Made by a program: the position numbers and the translations under genes
Assembly (NCBI GenBank): GCA_036346275.1
Contig: CM070711.1
Location: 46,067,435 to 46,131,434, forward strand
Direction of reading: 5' to 3'
Source: Otatea glauca
Lineage: Eukaryota; Streptophyta; Magnoliopsida; Poales; Poaceae
Length of the DNA: 64,000 nucleotides
Shown here: in pieces, positions 37,801 through 48,333 of the stretch
How the letters are laid out: each line of letters opens with the position of its first letter
Numbering within the stretch: the first letter of the stretch is position 1
The notes under the pieces: model-generated
What the model was told of the DNA's origin: nothing
Database searches by the model: none
What the model saw: the letters and a program-made list of their open reading frames with translations, nothing else

Positions 37801-38413
37801 GTCTCCCCCTTGATGAGTATATTGACAAACCACACAAAAGGCATAAATTTGAGTTTGAATAAGAGAAGAAGAAAGCAATTTGATTGCAAAACCACACATG
37901 GTCCAGAGAGAAGAGATTGAGAACATGACCAAGTTGGCAAGAAAGATTTTTGAGCAAGGTAATATAAAGAACACGTTTTCCACAAAAAGCTCTAAACATC
38001 CAATAAAAACTCATAAAAGTTTTTTATTCTCAAGATTTGCAAATTTTCAACAAAATCATAAAATCCAAGATACATTTTTTATTTTTATCATTTTAATGAT
38101 GCCTTTTCTTTAATTTCTCCCCCTTTTGGCAATATAGGCATCAACATGACATTGTCTCCCCCTTTTTTATGTATACATGAAATGCAAGCTAAGGGAGCTT
38201 TCAAGATTATCCAATTGATAATAACAAGATATGACACCAAGCTAGTCAATTTTTAGATTCAACTAGTCTAAGACATGTCCAAGTGCAAATACAAGCTTAG
38301 TTTTGAATATTTCATTTTTAGTAAGATTTGACAAGTGCAACACTCAGCTTTAGTTTCAAAAATAGAAGAATAGCCACTCTAAGAATCAAAAGGAAAACCT
38401 AGAGTTCAACCTA
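37801..38413 (-). mobile_element. Fragment of a second tandem sirevirus copy
   Basis: 613 bp homologous to 28362-28972 (polypurine tract and 3' non-coding region), including the AGGGGGAGA-type motifs near 37803, 38117 and 38154. It stops at 38413, where it is joined to the middle of the Tat1 3' LTR with about 1 bp of shared sequence. Confidence 0.88.
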
Positions 38414-38717
38414 TTGTTGATCTTCATCAATTACGCCCAGGTTTGATTTATTCTGATTTTGATGCACATTGCTTTCTTCAGAATCGATCTACCTTTATCC
38501 TCTGATTAGCCTTAATCAGCTAGTTAAACTTACCCTTTTATCTTGATTTAATCGGCTTTGAGCTGATTGAATCTAAGCCGATTGATCTTCGCGATCGGCT
38601 TTGAGTGAATTTCATATTTTTACCTTGTCGACACAGTCAAATTGATCGCACGCTCAACAGTGTTAAATGCGGTGTCTTTGTTGTCGTAAACCCTACTTCA
38701 AGTTTTTGACGTCAACA
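38413..38717 (+). repeat. Tat1 3' LTR remnant
   Basis: 305 bp equivalent to 16935-17239; the upstream 338 bp of this LTR are missing. It ends GACGTCAACA, followed by the target duplication CATAC. Confidence 0.9.
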
Positions 38718-38722
38718 CATAC

Positions 38723-39370
38723 TAAGATGCCATATATTATCTTCTCCATCCACCTCCACCATTTTCTCTTCTCTATTCACTTCCCCCACCCCCTTCCTTA
38801 CTCTCCAACATAAAATTTTAAATTAGAAATTTTTATCATTGAAAAATTTAAATAGGAAGTTTATTCAACTCGGGAAATTCCAACTCAAAAAAATAACTAG
38901 GAAAAATTTAAACTCTAGAAATTTCGGATCACATATTTTCGACTTCGAAAATTTTGAATGGCTCAAATAATTCGAATCGGGAAATTTTCAACTTAGGAAA
39001 TTTCAATTAGGGAACTATCAACTGGAGGAACTTTCGACTTGGCAAATTTCAAATCGAGAACTTTAAATTAGGAAAAATTCAACTTGGGAAATTTTAAATC
39101 AAAAAATTTCAAGTAGAGAATTTTCAGAATGAAAATTTTCAAAAACTGTCTGTTCAAAAAATTTAGTTGGAAACTTTTAGTTCAAAACTTTAGATTTGAA
39201 AAAACTTTTGGTCCAAAAAGTTTCGACTCGGAAAACATTCAGTTCGAAAAGTGTCGACTTGAAAAACTTTTAGTTCAAAAATTTTTGATTGATAAACTTT
39301 AAGAAATGGTTAAAAAATATTTCTTATTCAAAAACTTGAGGAAAATTTGAGATTTTTTCTTTTTTGAGTT
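38723..39370. repeat. AT-rich field of degenerate short repeats
   Basis: After about 100 bp of pyrimidine-rich DNA, variants of a roughly 18-22-bp word (GGGAAATTTCAACTT, GAAAATTTTCAACTC and similar) recur many times from about 38820 to 39320. No coding potential. The field starts close to the Tat1 insertion point and so belongs to the ABCF-flanking host DNA. Confidence 0.65.
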
Positions 39371-40050
39371 TGAAGGGACGGAACGAGGGAGGAAAGTGGG
39401 ATAAAGTGGATGCCGCCAAGTGTCACAATGAGAGAGTCTTTGAGAGGGATGGGAAGCGGAGAAATGAATGATTTGTTGTCACATGTCACAACGAGAGGGT
39501 GTCCTCAGCAAAGATTTGGTGAGGACGCTCTTAAAATAGCAATTCCGCTAGACGCTTTCATTATGATCTCCAAAGGTTGCGGATTAGTGTTGCTGCTTTG
39601 GAGTATTGTTTACCGACTGCTAATTTCATCCTGTGGGACGTGCTTTCGTCATGAGAGTAACCATGGTTGAGCCATGTTAGTTGTAATCTGTATAGGGTGT
39701 GGCACGGTGTTTGTTGATTTGCAGTGCTGTTTACTTGTTGGTAATTTCAGCTGTTGTTAGCCTCGCTTGCTTCATCTTGCCTCCTGAATGGAGTAATGTT
39801 CAGTTCAGCATTTAGGTTCACATTGTATATATACTAGATAATTGATCGTCGCTACCCACGCGAGCAAATCGAGAAAACGTGCGACTGCCGCTCTTTACGC
39901 GAGCAAATCGAGGAAACGCACGAAACGGTTGAAAGAATACAAACGTAATTGCTTTTTTTCGCATTTATTCGGCGGAACGGTTGAAAGGATATAAATGTAT
40001 CTGAGTTACCACGGCGTACCACGCCGTAGCCGCCGCTCTACACGTAAAAA
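39371..40050. other. Non-coding host DNA, no gene recognised
   Basis: Contains a repeated 'tgtcacaa(t/c)gagag' word near 39421 and 39484. At 39540-39820 it looks like ordinary UTR-type sequence without a convincing frame. A segment from about 39838 (TATATACTAGATAATTG) to 40370 (GGTATAATAGAGGG) may be a small non-autonomous element, but I could not establish ends. Confidence 0.35.
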
Positions 40051-40285
40051 ATGGTAAAAATGATCTAAACGGTTTTTTTTCCGAAAAAGGACATAAGAAG
40101 AATCTAAACGTTTTTTTCGGATAAAGACAAAAAAAAAAGATCTAAACGTAATGCTTAAAAAGGCCAAAAGAACCTAAACATAATATGTCTTATTTTCGAA
40201 AAAAAAAGATCTAAATGTAACATTTTTTCTAAAAAAGAACCTAAACATAATTTTTTTTCAAGAAGGACCTAATTGTTAAATTTTT
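40051..40285. repeat. Minisatellite-like repeat, about 35-40-bp units
   Basis: About six or seven degenerate copies of a unit containing GATCTAAACGTAA or ACCTAAACATAA followed by T-rich and then A-rich runs (TTTTTTCGAAAAAA). Homopolymer runs make the unit length variable. Confidence 0.65.
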
Positions 40286-40779
40286 TCACAGCTCAGCTTA
40301 AGTCGCGAGCCGAGCCGGCTCAAACGCACGGGAGGACGTCAGCTCTTCCGGGTATAATAGAGGGATGATACCTGGCTTTGATCTGCTGTGAATATTCAAT
40401 TGGAATGCAGCACGAACTGGTCCAACAAATACGCAGGACGTGCCATCCTTCTGGATTGAGAATGCTAGGATTGTGGGCGACTGGATAGTCCTACTTTTTT
40501 ATAAAAAAATCAATACCTAATATTGTTTCAAAATGGGCGTAATCAAAGTTTTAAAATTTTGACAACTAATATAAAAGGGATTTAGGTTTGTCAAATGGAG
40601 ATTATGCTATTAGATTTATCATCAAAAACATTATTCTAAATAGCTTTTTGCACTCTAAACACAAAGCTACGGGCCAGTGTTCCGCTATATTAGTTAAAAG
40701 TATTATAGCTAGCAATAGCTCTGCTATATATCGTAGCTTGTAGCTAGCGATAGTTCTGCTATCCTGCATAGCTACAAAC
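40286..40779. other. Non-coding spacer with a TAGCTAGCGATAG-rich end
   Basis: No gene seen. The last 160 bp (about 40620-40779) contain TATAGCTAGCAATAGCTCTGC and a variant copy about 45 bp later, like the subterminal repeats of small hAT-type elements. They end abruptly where gypsy integrase coding begins. Confidence 0.4.
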
Positions 40780-41044
40780 GTTGTTGATTTGTTTTTCAGG
40801 AAGATTGTACACCTACATGGAATGCCAAACACAATTATTTCAGATCGTGACGCTAAGTTCTTTAGTCACTTTTGGAGAAGTTTATGGAATAAATTGGGGA
40901 CAAAGCTGTTGTTTTCTACTATATGTCATCCCCAAACCAACGGATAAACGGAGGTCGTCAACCGTACGTTGTCAACCATGTTGAGGACTATTTTAAAGAA
41001 GAATTTGAAGTTGTGGGAAGAGTGTTTACCACATGTGAAGTTTG
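40780..41044 (+). pseudogene. Gypsy integrase fragment, left part (target of Tat2)
   Basis: Open frame VVDLFFRKIVHLHGMPNTII ... SDRDAKFFSHFWRS, the second half of a Ty3/gypsy integrase core, different from the Tat type. One nonsense codon (TAA at 40945-40947) replaces the Gln of the NGQTEVVNRT block, while the catalytic Glu codon remains. It begins abruptly at about 40780, so the 5' part is gone. The reading frame continues at 55920 after Tat2. Confidence 0.85.
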
Positions 41045-41693
41045 TGTTGGCGTCAAAAACTTGAAGTAGGGTTTCGACAACAAAGACACCGCATTTAACA
41101 CCGTTCAAAGCATGCCACCGATTTGACTCAGAATCGACAAGGTAAAAATATAAAATTCACTCAAAGCCGATCGTAACGGTCGATCGGCTTAAACTCAATC
41201 AGCTTGAAGCCGATCAAGATCAAGGTAACAAGATAAATCTAATTAGCTGATCAAGGCTAATCAGAGGATAAAGGTAGATCGATTCTGAAGAAGACGATGC
41301 ACAACAAAATCAGAATAAATCAAACCTGGGGCGTAATTTGAAGAAGATCAACAATCGGCGATGTGCAACTTTATTGATCAAGATCGAATTACAAAGACTA
41401 AATTACAAGAACTACTCCTAGTCGACAGGAAAAAGTAATGTAAATTGGTGTGTTTGTTTGTGTTGTGTTGTTTCTCGCTTTGCTTTGGCCCTTCTTTTAT
41501 ACCCGTCGGCCGATCGTATCCTATTACAATACGTTTCAAAATTTGATCCGTATCGGCCTTATCTTGGATAGTTTTTCCTCAAAGATCTTGCTGTTGCCGA
41601 ATATCTTCAAATCCTTCCAAATCGTCTGTTAGTTTCAGTTCGTTTAACTTTCTTGCCGATTTTGACTAGCATTTCCAAATTCTGGTGCAAACA
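41045..41693 (-). repeat. Tat2 3' LTR
   Basis: 649 bp. A C6 run, read on the minus strand as AAAAATGGGGGGC (41697-41709), adjoins it as the polypurine tract. Confidence 0.9.
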
Positions 41694-42006
41694 TATGCCC
41701 CCCATTTTTGAGAGATGACTTGTCATTTTTCAAAAATTACAACTATCGGCTTCTTATTCATCGGCTAGTTGATAACTTTCCCCAGTAACTGCCGCCTTAA
41801 TTGCGCCGTAATTTTCTGATGGTGTGTTTTAACTGTTCGCGCCCTTTGAGATTCACATCTCGCCGCTTCAGATTTTTACCTCGCTATAAAATGCGGCCCC
41901 CACACTGTCATTCCCCACGCGCTCGAGCTCTCGTGATCTTCATAATCGGCTCCTTTGCTTGGCCTTTCATCTGAGTTAGTCGGCTTTTAACATCAAGATC
42001 GGCTAA

Positions 42007-45000
42007 ATGGATCCTTCTCAGGTACTCATCCCGATTCCCAACAATGTTGATCAGTTTTTCCTCGGCCCACTAGGAACCCTAGATACGGCTACGGTTATTG
42101 ATCAAGAAGTAACTCGCCTTCCTTTGTCGGCTAGAGGATATAATATTGAGGGTTGGAATAAAAGTTTTAGGGCTTGGCCGACTGCACTTAAAGGGTAGAA
42201 GAATTGGTATAACCGAGTAGCAGCCCAAAAAAGAGAATCCTGGGAGAGAATGGGTATAGCCGAGTGCATTCCTTTGAGTTTAGCCGATCCAGAGGACAAT
42301 GAGCCCTTAGTGGCCACGGCTTGTTATTTCTGGTCAGATGCTTTTAACGCCTTCATGTTTCGCACCGGTCCGGTCGGCCCAACTTTGCTAGATGTTGCTC
42401 AACTCTGCTGCTTAAGACCGAATGGGGAACAAATATCGGCCTTCAGCGCCAAACCAAAGAACAAACTTATTCGGTCCAAAGATGAAGGATGGTCTAAGTA
42501 TATTGCCAACAATAATAAAGTAAATGGATTAGTATCGGACGAGGAGCACGTCGCTTTCCTTAATCTCTGGCTTGACCGATTTCTATTCTGCGGGGCTTCA
42601 TTAGGACCAACTCAAGTATATCAGACAATTGCAGAACGATTGGTAGAAGGCCGCTTACCGGGCGCTTGAAAACATTCCTGGGAGCGGTGTACCAAATGAT
42701 GCACATTATTAGAAATCGGCTTTACACGGGCTTTGCTGACTTCACTTTGGGCAACGTGGGTGGTCCCTTATGGTTTATTCAAGTTTGGCTGTATTGCTTT
42801 TTTAGCCGACCCTTTAACTGAGCTCGCGATGATACACCTTCCCAAGAGAAGACAACCCAGAGAACGCTATTCCCCAATATCAAGCAAGCCGATCATTTGG
42901 CGAACGGTTTATTATGTGTTCTGGTAATGAGACCAAAATCTCTGCTGCCGATTCGAAGAAATATATGTCTTTCTTCCTCCACTTGAGCAATGAAGATTTG
43001 AAACAGCGGGACTTCTTTAGTTACAGTTGTGTGGCCGATTTTCCATGGCCTTCGTTTCTGCATCTTGAAGCCGACAGTTCTTTGATGCCTCAGGAAACAC
43101 TTGATTTATACAGAATTTTCATCTCTCCTTGCATTCTCCACACTGGTCTCCATACAAGAAATCGGACATACCAACCGTCATATGAATTTTATCACCCGTC
43201 AGTTTATGCAAGACAACTGGGATTTGGTCAAGTGATCCCAAGTTTCCAACTTCTTAATCGGCTTGAGCCAAGAGCTAGAGTCCGAAATGTTGTATCAGCT
43301 GAGATTGTCCTAGAAGTAGCCGATGACCTACAAGTTCAATCTTTGCCACACTTTTTCCTGAATACCAGACGAGCAGGAGGCTATACTACATGGTGGTCAA
43401 CCATTGCAAAAGCTCTTTATCGGTCCAAGTCTCCGTCGACCATCGTCAATGAATTTTTTCCAAATCTTCCGAAGCTGACGTTAGTATCTAACGCCGATTC
43501 TAGCAGTGAGGCTACTTCGTCCGGATATATTAACACGAACGTAGATGTTTCTAGCGAGGTATCGGCTTAGAGTAAGTTTTCCCATTTTGCTATTTCTGAA
43601 GTCTACCTTGAATCTAACTTGGTCTCATCTCTCTTGTAAAACAAGGCTACTGGAAAGAGGGCGGCTTTAGGCCTATCGGTTGACAGCCAGCTCAGAAGAC
43701 AACAACAATCAGCCGCTGTCACGGGTTATGCTTCGGGGTCCCTGGGTGTTCAGAGCCCAACTCTATCGGACATGGAGAAGCAGAAACAACATAATAAGTT
43801 TTCTTTACCAGCTTTCTTCTTATCTTAAATGGATTTTCAGCTAACAAGATTATTTGTCCGATAAACCCTCAGAAAAGAAGCGAAAGTACACCAAAGCTGC
43901 TGCCAAGAGGATCCCCAAGCCCCACGAGCAGAGTGGTGAAAGTTCGCCAACCATATCGGCTACGGGAGAGTTGAGTTTCTTTCCCTTTTGAATTTGTATG
44001 ATTCTTTTTTTGCGCGTTGTTCTTATCTTGATTTTACTCCTTTCACAGCCGACAACATCTGTGCAGGCGGCTGCCATTTTAGCCGATCTTCCCGCTATTT
44101 CTCCCAAGGTTCAACCGCCACCGCATACTCGAACGACCAACCCTACCGTCGACTTGCCAGGCTCCTCGGCCTTTCCTCATCCGACACCATCGGACCCAGC
44201 CTCCCAACCTTCAATGTCTTCCGACCAAATGGATTTATTGGGTTTTACTCTTGATGAATTGGAAGACCCAGAGGTGATGGCCACAGACGATTTTCCCGTG
44301 GATATTAGGAAAATCCTTGAAGTGGCAGAGGAAGCGTCGGCTATGGTAACTTCAGTACCCGGGATGCAAGCTAGATTGAACAAACTTTTGAGGAAATTAT
44401 GCAGCCTGAAGCCGACCTTCTAGCCAACACACAAATTTGCGTGATGCTATGGCAGCTCTTGAAGCCGACATCCCCCCAAAAGCTGTAACATCCCAAAATT
44501 TGCTTTATTAATATTTTATTGGTTATTTGAGCATTTTATGTTTTTTTGGAATTTATTGGATTTTTCTAGATTTGTTGGAAATTACTTTAAAGTAAATATA
44601 TTGATCCTTTGTTTAAAACTATTTAAAATTATGCAAAGTTAAAATAAAGTTTTGCCAAAAATATTTTATTTAAGTTCAAAAGGCCTCAAATTGTTTTTGA
44701 GAATTTTCTTGGAATTTTCCTGATTATTTTATTGCCTGAAACAAAATAAATGAATTTTTGTGATTATTTTAAATCAAAAATCCTTTTAAGAATTAGATGA
44801 ACAGTATTGGGCTTGGCCCGTATACTGTGCATGAGTGGGCTAGAGTTCCGCGGCCCATTTAGCCCGTTTTCTAGAAGGTTTAATCGTCGCCGTTGGATCG
44901 AGATCGCGCGATGGGCATCAAGGCGTACCGATTCGGATCTTATCCGGATCTGGGCCGTTGCGGATATCGCGTGGTCGGTTAGGATCGTGCGGTGCTCGGA

Positions 45001-48000
45001 GTGTTTTGTGGCCGTACGATCGTCATCGCGTGGTGCCGTGTCATCGTCTTCGCAACGAACTCCGGATCGCATCTGAGCCGTAGCCGCTGCGGACTCCGTG
45101 TCCGAGTCGCTGCCGGAGAGGATCAGCAGGGCTATAAAAGGGGCACCTGGTTCGCCACTCTGCCGCAAACCGAAGCCCTAAGTTAGCCCCTTGAGAGCGC
45201 TGCTGTTCGTCTTCAAATCACGAAGATTCGTCGAGCGCTGCCGCAGCAAAGAAATCGTCGATTCGCCGTCGTTAAACCGACGCAAGGCCCGAGGCTGATC
45301 GCATCTGCTTTGCCTTCATTCGGGGCATCTTGTGCGCACGTCCGTTTCGCCAGAGCGTCGCTAGAGGGGGAGATCGTCGAGGAGCCATCGCCGCCGAGGA
45401 AGAAGGCGACGCCGCCGTTGAACCAGTACCCGAATCTTAGATCCGTGCGCGTCAGAAGGTAGACGACGTCGAGAGCTTCAAGTAGGTGCCATGGCCGGCC
45501 GCCGGCGGTGACCATAGGGTCCCGTGCCGGTGGTGGTGACGTGGCTAGACGCTTCGCCGACGCGTGGCGGCCAGGTGGCGAATTTGTTGAGTTGGCACGT
45601 TGCGTGGTGCCGAGTGGGCGCTGTGCTGGCGTTGATTCAGCTGAGGCGTGGGACCCGCGTGTCAGTGGCCCAGAACCGCATGGACCGGGTGCACTGTGGA
45701 CCGATGAAGCTCATGGACGTAGTCCATGGACCGAGGGGCACGTGGCAGCATCTGATTGGTTCGGGTCAGGGCTGACGTCACGCTTGCGCAGTTAATCGGT
45801 TTTTGATTTAGAAATAATTCGGTTAATTCTGATTTTCTAATTTCTGTAATTTCAGTATTTATTCAAACTTCAAAAGGCTATAACTTTTGCATTTCAACTC
45901 GGATTTGAGTGATTCAAATTTCTAAAAATTTGTAAAATTGAGATATATTTAATGGTGAATTTTATTTGATTTTTGGAGTTCATTTGCTATCTCTTTTGGT
46001 ATTTATTTGTTTTTCTTCTTCAGTACGCGTAGATGTTGAATTGTGCGACGCTTTGGAGGAAGATCCATCAACTCAAGAGCAAGCTCCAGATCAAGAACAG
46101 GACCTATTCCAAGGCAAGTTGTGCTTTGATCATGTTGAACCCATGTTTATATAAATGCTATGTTGTTTTACTCTATTGCATATTATTTCAAGTATATAAT
46201 TGTTTTCAATTAAATTGGGATTTAGCTATTATACCAATTTGATCTATACCCTACCTTGCCATTGTATGCCATGATCTATTGTCACCCTAGATTGGTTCAT
46301 TATAGTTGGTTAGTAATGATAATCAACATGGGATGGTTAGATCGTATTAGTTGCTTAGCCACGCCACGTCATCACATGTGTTTGAATCATTGATAATTAA
46401 TCTTGACTAATGGAATATGGAACAATGCTATGAACTTGTGTGTCATGTGGGATCACACGATGAGATTGACTTGTTTGTGGCGAGTCATGTCACGCAACGA
46501 TGTTGAATTGTTGATGGCACGTGGTTCTTGGTAATCAACTTAGGTGATAATCACTTAGATTGGGGCAAGTGACAAGGGGCGAGTATGCCAAGGTGGGCCT
46601 GATGGGCAGAGGGTATGTGGATGTCTTGCCTTGATCACTCTAAGGACTTAACCTTGCAAGCCTTTGACCTGAGTCAATCATGCAACCACATGTCTGGTAT
46701 GGGCCAGCCTAGCTGATTAATTTGCAATGTCTTAACTTTGGTACTACCTTGGTCGGTGTGAGTTCCCGAGTTATGGAGTAATTCACATGGCGCAAGAGAG
46801 GGGCCCTGGACGTACTAACCAGTCCCACCAGTGTTGAAACCTTAGCGGGTGGTATCGGGTTAAGCCAGCGCATTGTAAAGGATTTGTTATAATCACTCGC
46901 CTTTGTGGTGTACGGTTGTATCGCGTGGGTAAAGTGCATAACCTCTGCAGAGTGTAAAACTATTCGGATAGCTGTGCTCACGGTATTGAGCAATGCTCGG
47001 GAATTACAATTAAAGGTTAGCTTAATTAAATGGACAACTTGATTGGGATGGCAGAATGCCATGTGGAAGATGAAATTTGACTTAGGATTGGAAACTTGGT
47101 TTACTTGAGAAATGCTGAATCTAATTACTACTGTTATTTGTTTTACAGTCTTTATGATCTATTTATTGTATTTGTTCATAAATGCTGCTTATTGCAAAAT
47201 AGCCATGAAAGCCTATCCTTTGGAATAAGCCTTGCATATAGTTACATAGAATTGCATTCTATGCACAACTTGTTGAGTGCTTTAAGTACTCACCCTTGCC
47301 AACAACAACATCACCAGTTGAGGAGTCTGCATCAATGCTGGAGGAGGAGTCCAAGAAGAGACGAGTGTTTAGGGCGCAAGCCTTGTCAGTTGCCTGTGGT
47401 ATACTGAGGGGTTGTCTACGTTTTCATTCCGCTGCAGTTTAATGTGTTATTCAGCCTTGCGAGGCATAGTCATGTAAGTGGATCATAAGGTCATTCAACT
47501 AGTAGTATATATCATATGATGTCTTTCATAATGATTCCGCTATGTATGCTTGTGATATTCACTGATGTTGAGCCTGTGTGCACTAGCGTGATCCTGGACT
47601 AGTGCAGTATACACAGGGGGTCCGGATTTGCATATTCGGGTCCCGACAAAAGCCATGGCTGCCCTTCTTGAAGTATGCCATTTAGACGGCAAAAGGGCCG
47701 AAGTGCAAGCGGCTAAGGCCAGGATTTCGAAAAGGGAAGCCCAAAAAGCGGACCAAATCATCCTGGACAAACTGGTGGCTAGCACAAAGGCCCAAAAAAA
47801 TTTTGAAGAAGACAATCAAGCCCTTAAATCGGATAAGGCCACCATTCTTCACCTGGAATTGGCCAAAAAAATGTCTTGAAAAGGAGTTGGCTGAGGTGAA
47901 CAAGAATTTGGCTGATAAGCAATCTTCACTTGCCACAACTGCTGCCTCCCTCAAAAGCCAAAAGCAAGAGATCGGCCAAGCCGTAACTCAAATTTCTAAG

Positions 48001-48138
48001 CAAATGGCCAAGATCACCCCTGTCCCAGGCAATGACAAAGAAGATGAGAAATTCCTGGATGAGGTCCAACAGATCATTGCTAAGGCGGCAGGAGCAGTGT
48101 CGGCTTTAGGGGGCAGGCTTCTCGGTTCAGGCCTTTAA
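42007..48138 (+). pseudogene. Tat2 antisense accessory gene: plant-mobile-domain-like protein with coiled-coil tail
   Basis: Opposite in strand to gag-pol and placed between pol and the 3' LTR. Exon 1 (42007-43558) starts MDPSQVLIPIPNNVDQFFLG and contains FRTGPVGPTLLDVAQLC, LFCGASLGPTQVYQTIAERL, GNVGGPLWFIQVWLYCFF and ADFPWPSFLHLEADSSLMPQ, the plant mobile domain type. It has a TAG at 42196-42198 and frameshifts near 42655 and 42810. Intron donors match Tat1 (GAG|GTATCGG at 43559), but the following acceptor AG seems lost near 43640. Later exons (to 44423) contain DLLGFTLDELEDPEVMATDD. The last exon (47654-48138) is a Lys/Glu-rich coiled coil ending LLGSGL. A 3.2-kb LTR interrupts the gene. 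Confidence 0.82.
44484..47648. mobile_element. Solo LTR, 3.2 kb, inside the Tat2 antisense gene
   Basis: Starts TGTAACATCCCAAAATT, ends CGGGTCCCGACA, and is flanked by the 5-bp duplication AAAGC (44479-44483 and 47649-47653). No retroelement protein lies inside. The terminus and length resemble LTRs of Del/Tekay-type chromoviruses (inference from memory). A GC-rich block (about 44830-45790) carries spurious frames and a TATA-like GCTATAAAAG near 45130. Confidence 0.85.
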
Positions 48139-48333
48139 GTTTAATCCTTTTATGATGATGAAACATTGTTGAATGCTGGGCTTTTGGAATGTTTGTAACA
48201 CCTCAACTTTATAATCAGCTGTTTAACCGATTTAAGTTTACCTTTCTGTAATTTTCTTCTTTAAGAATCTGTAATCTTTCTAGCCGATTAACAGCACCGT
48301 GTTAACTTGGCCTTCAACGCAATTCGCAGTCGG

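Larger units (their letters stand above)
16597..38717 (+). mobile_element. Tat1: Ty3/gypsy retrotransposon of Tat type, with nested sirevirus
   Basis: The 5' LTR (16597-17239) and 3' LTR remnant (38413-38717) share the terminus TTTTTGACGTCAACA and are flanked by the 5-bp duplication CATAC (16592-16596 and 38718-38722). The internal order is primer site, gag, protease, RT, RNase H, a second archaeal-type RNase H, integrase and then an antisense gene. Dual RNase H plus an extra antisense gene are traits of the Tat lineage (Grande/RIRE2/Retand relatives). A copia element entered the antisense gene at 26659/26660, and a later deletion removed everything up to the middle of the 3' LTR. Frameshifts and catalytic substitutions make it inactive. 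Confidence 0.9.

Noticed and set aside
44764..45795. Overlapping Arg-rich frames on both strands
   Set aside because: High-GC LTR sequence, no domain; explained by composition.
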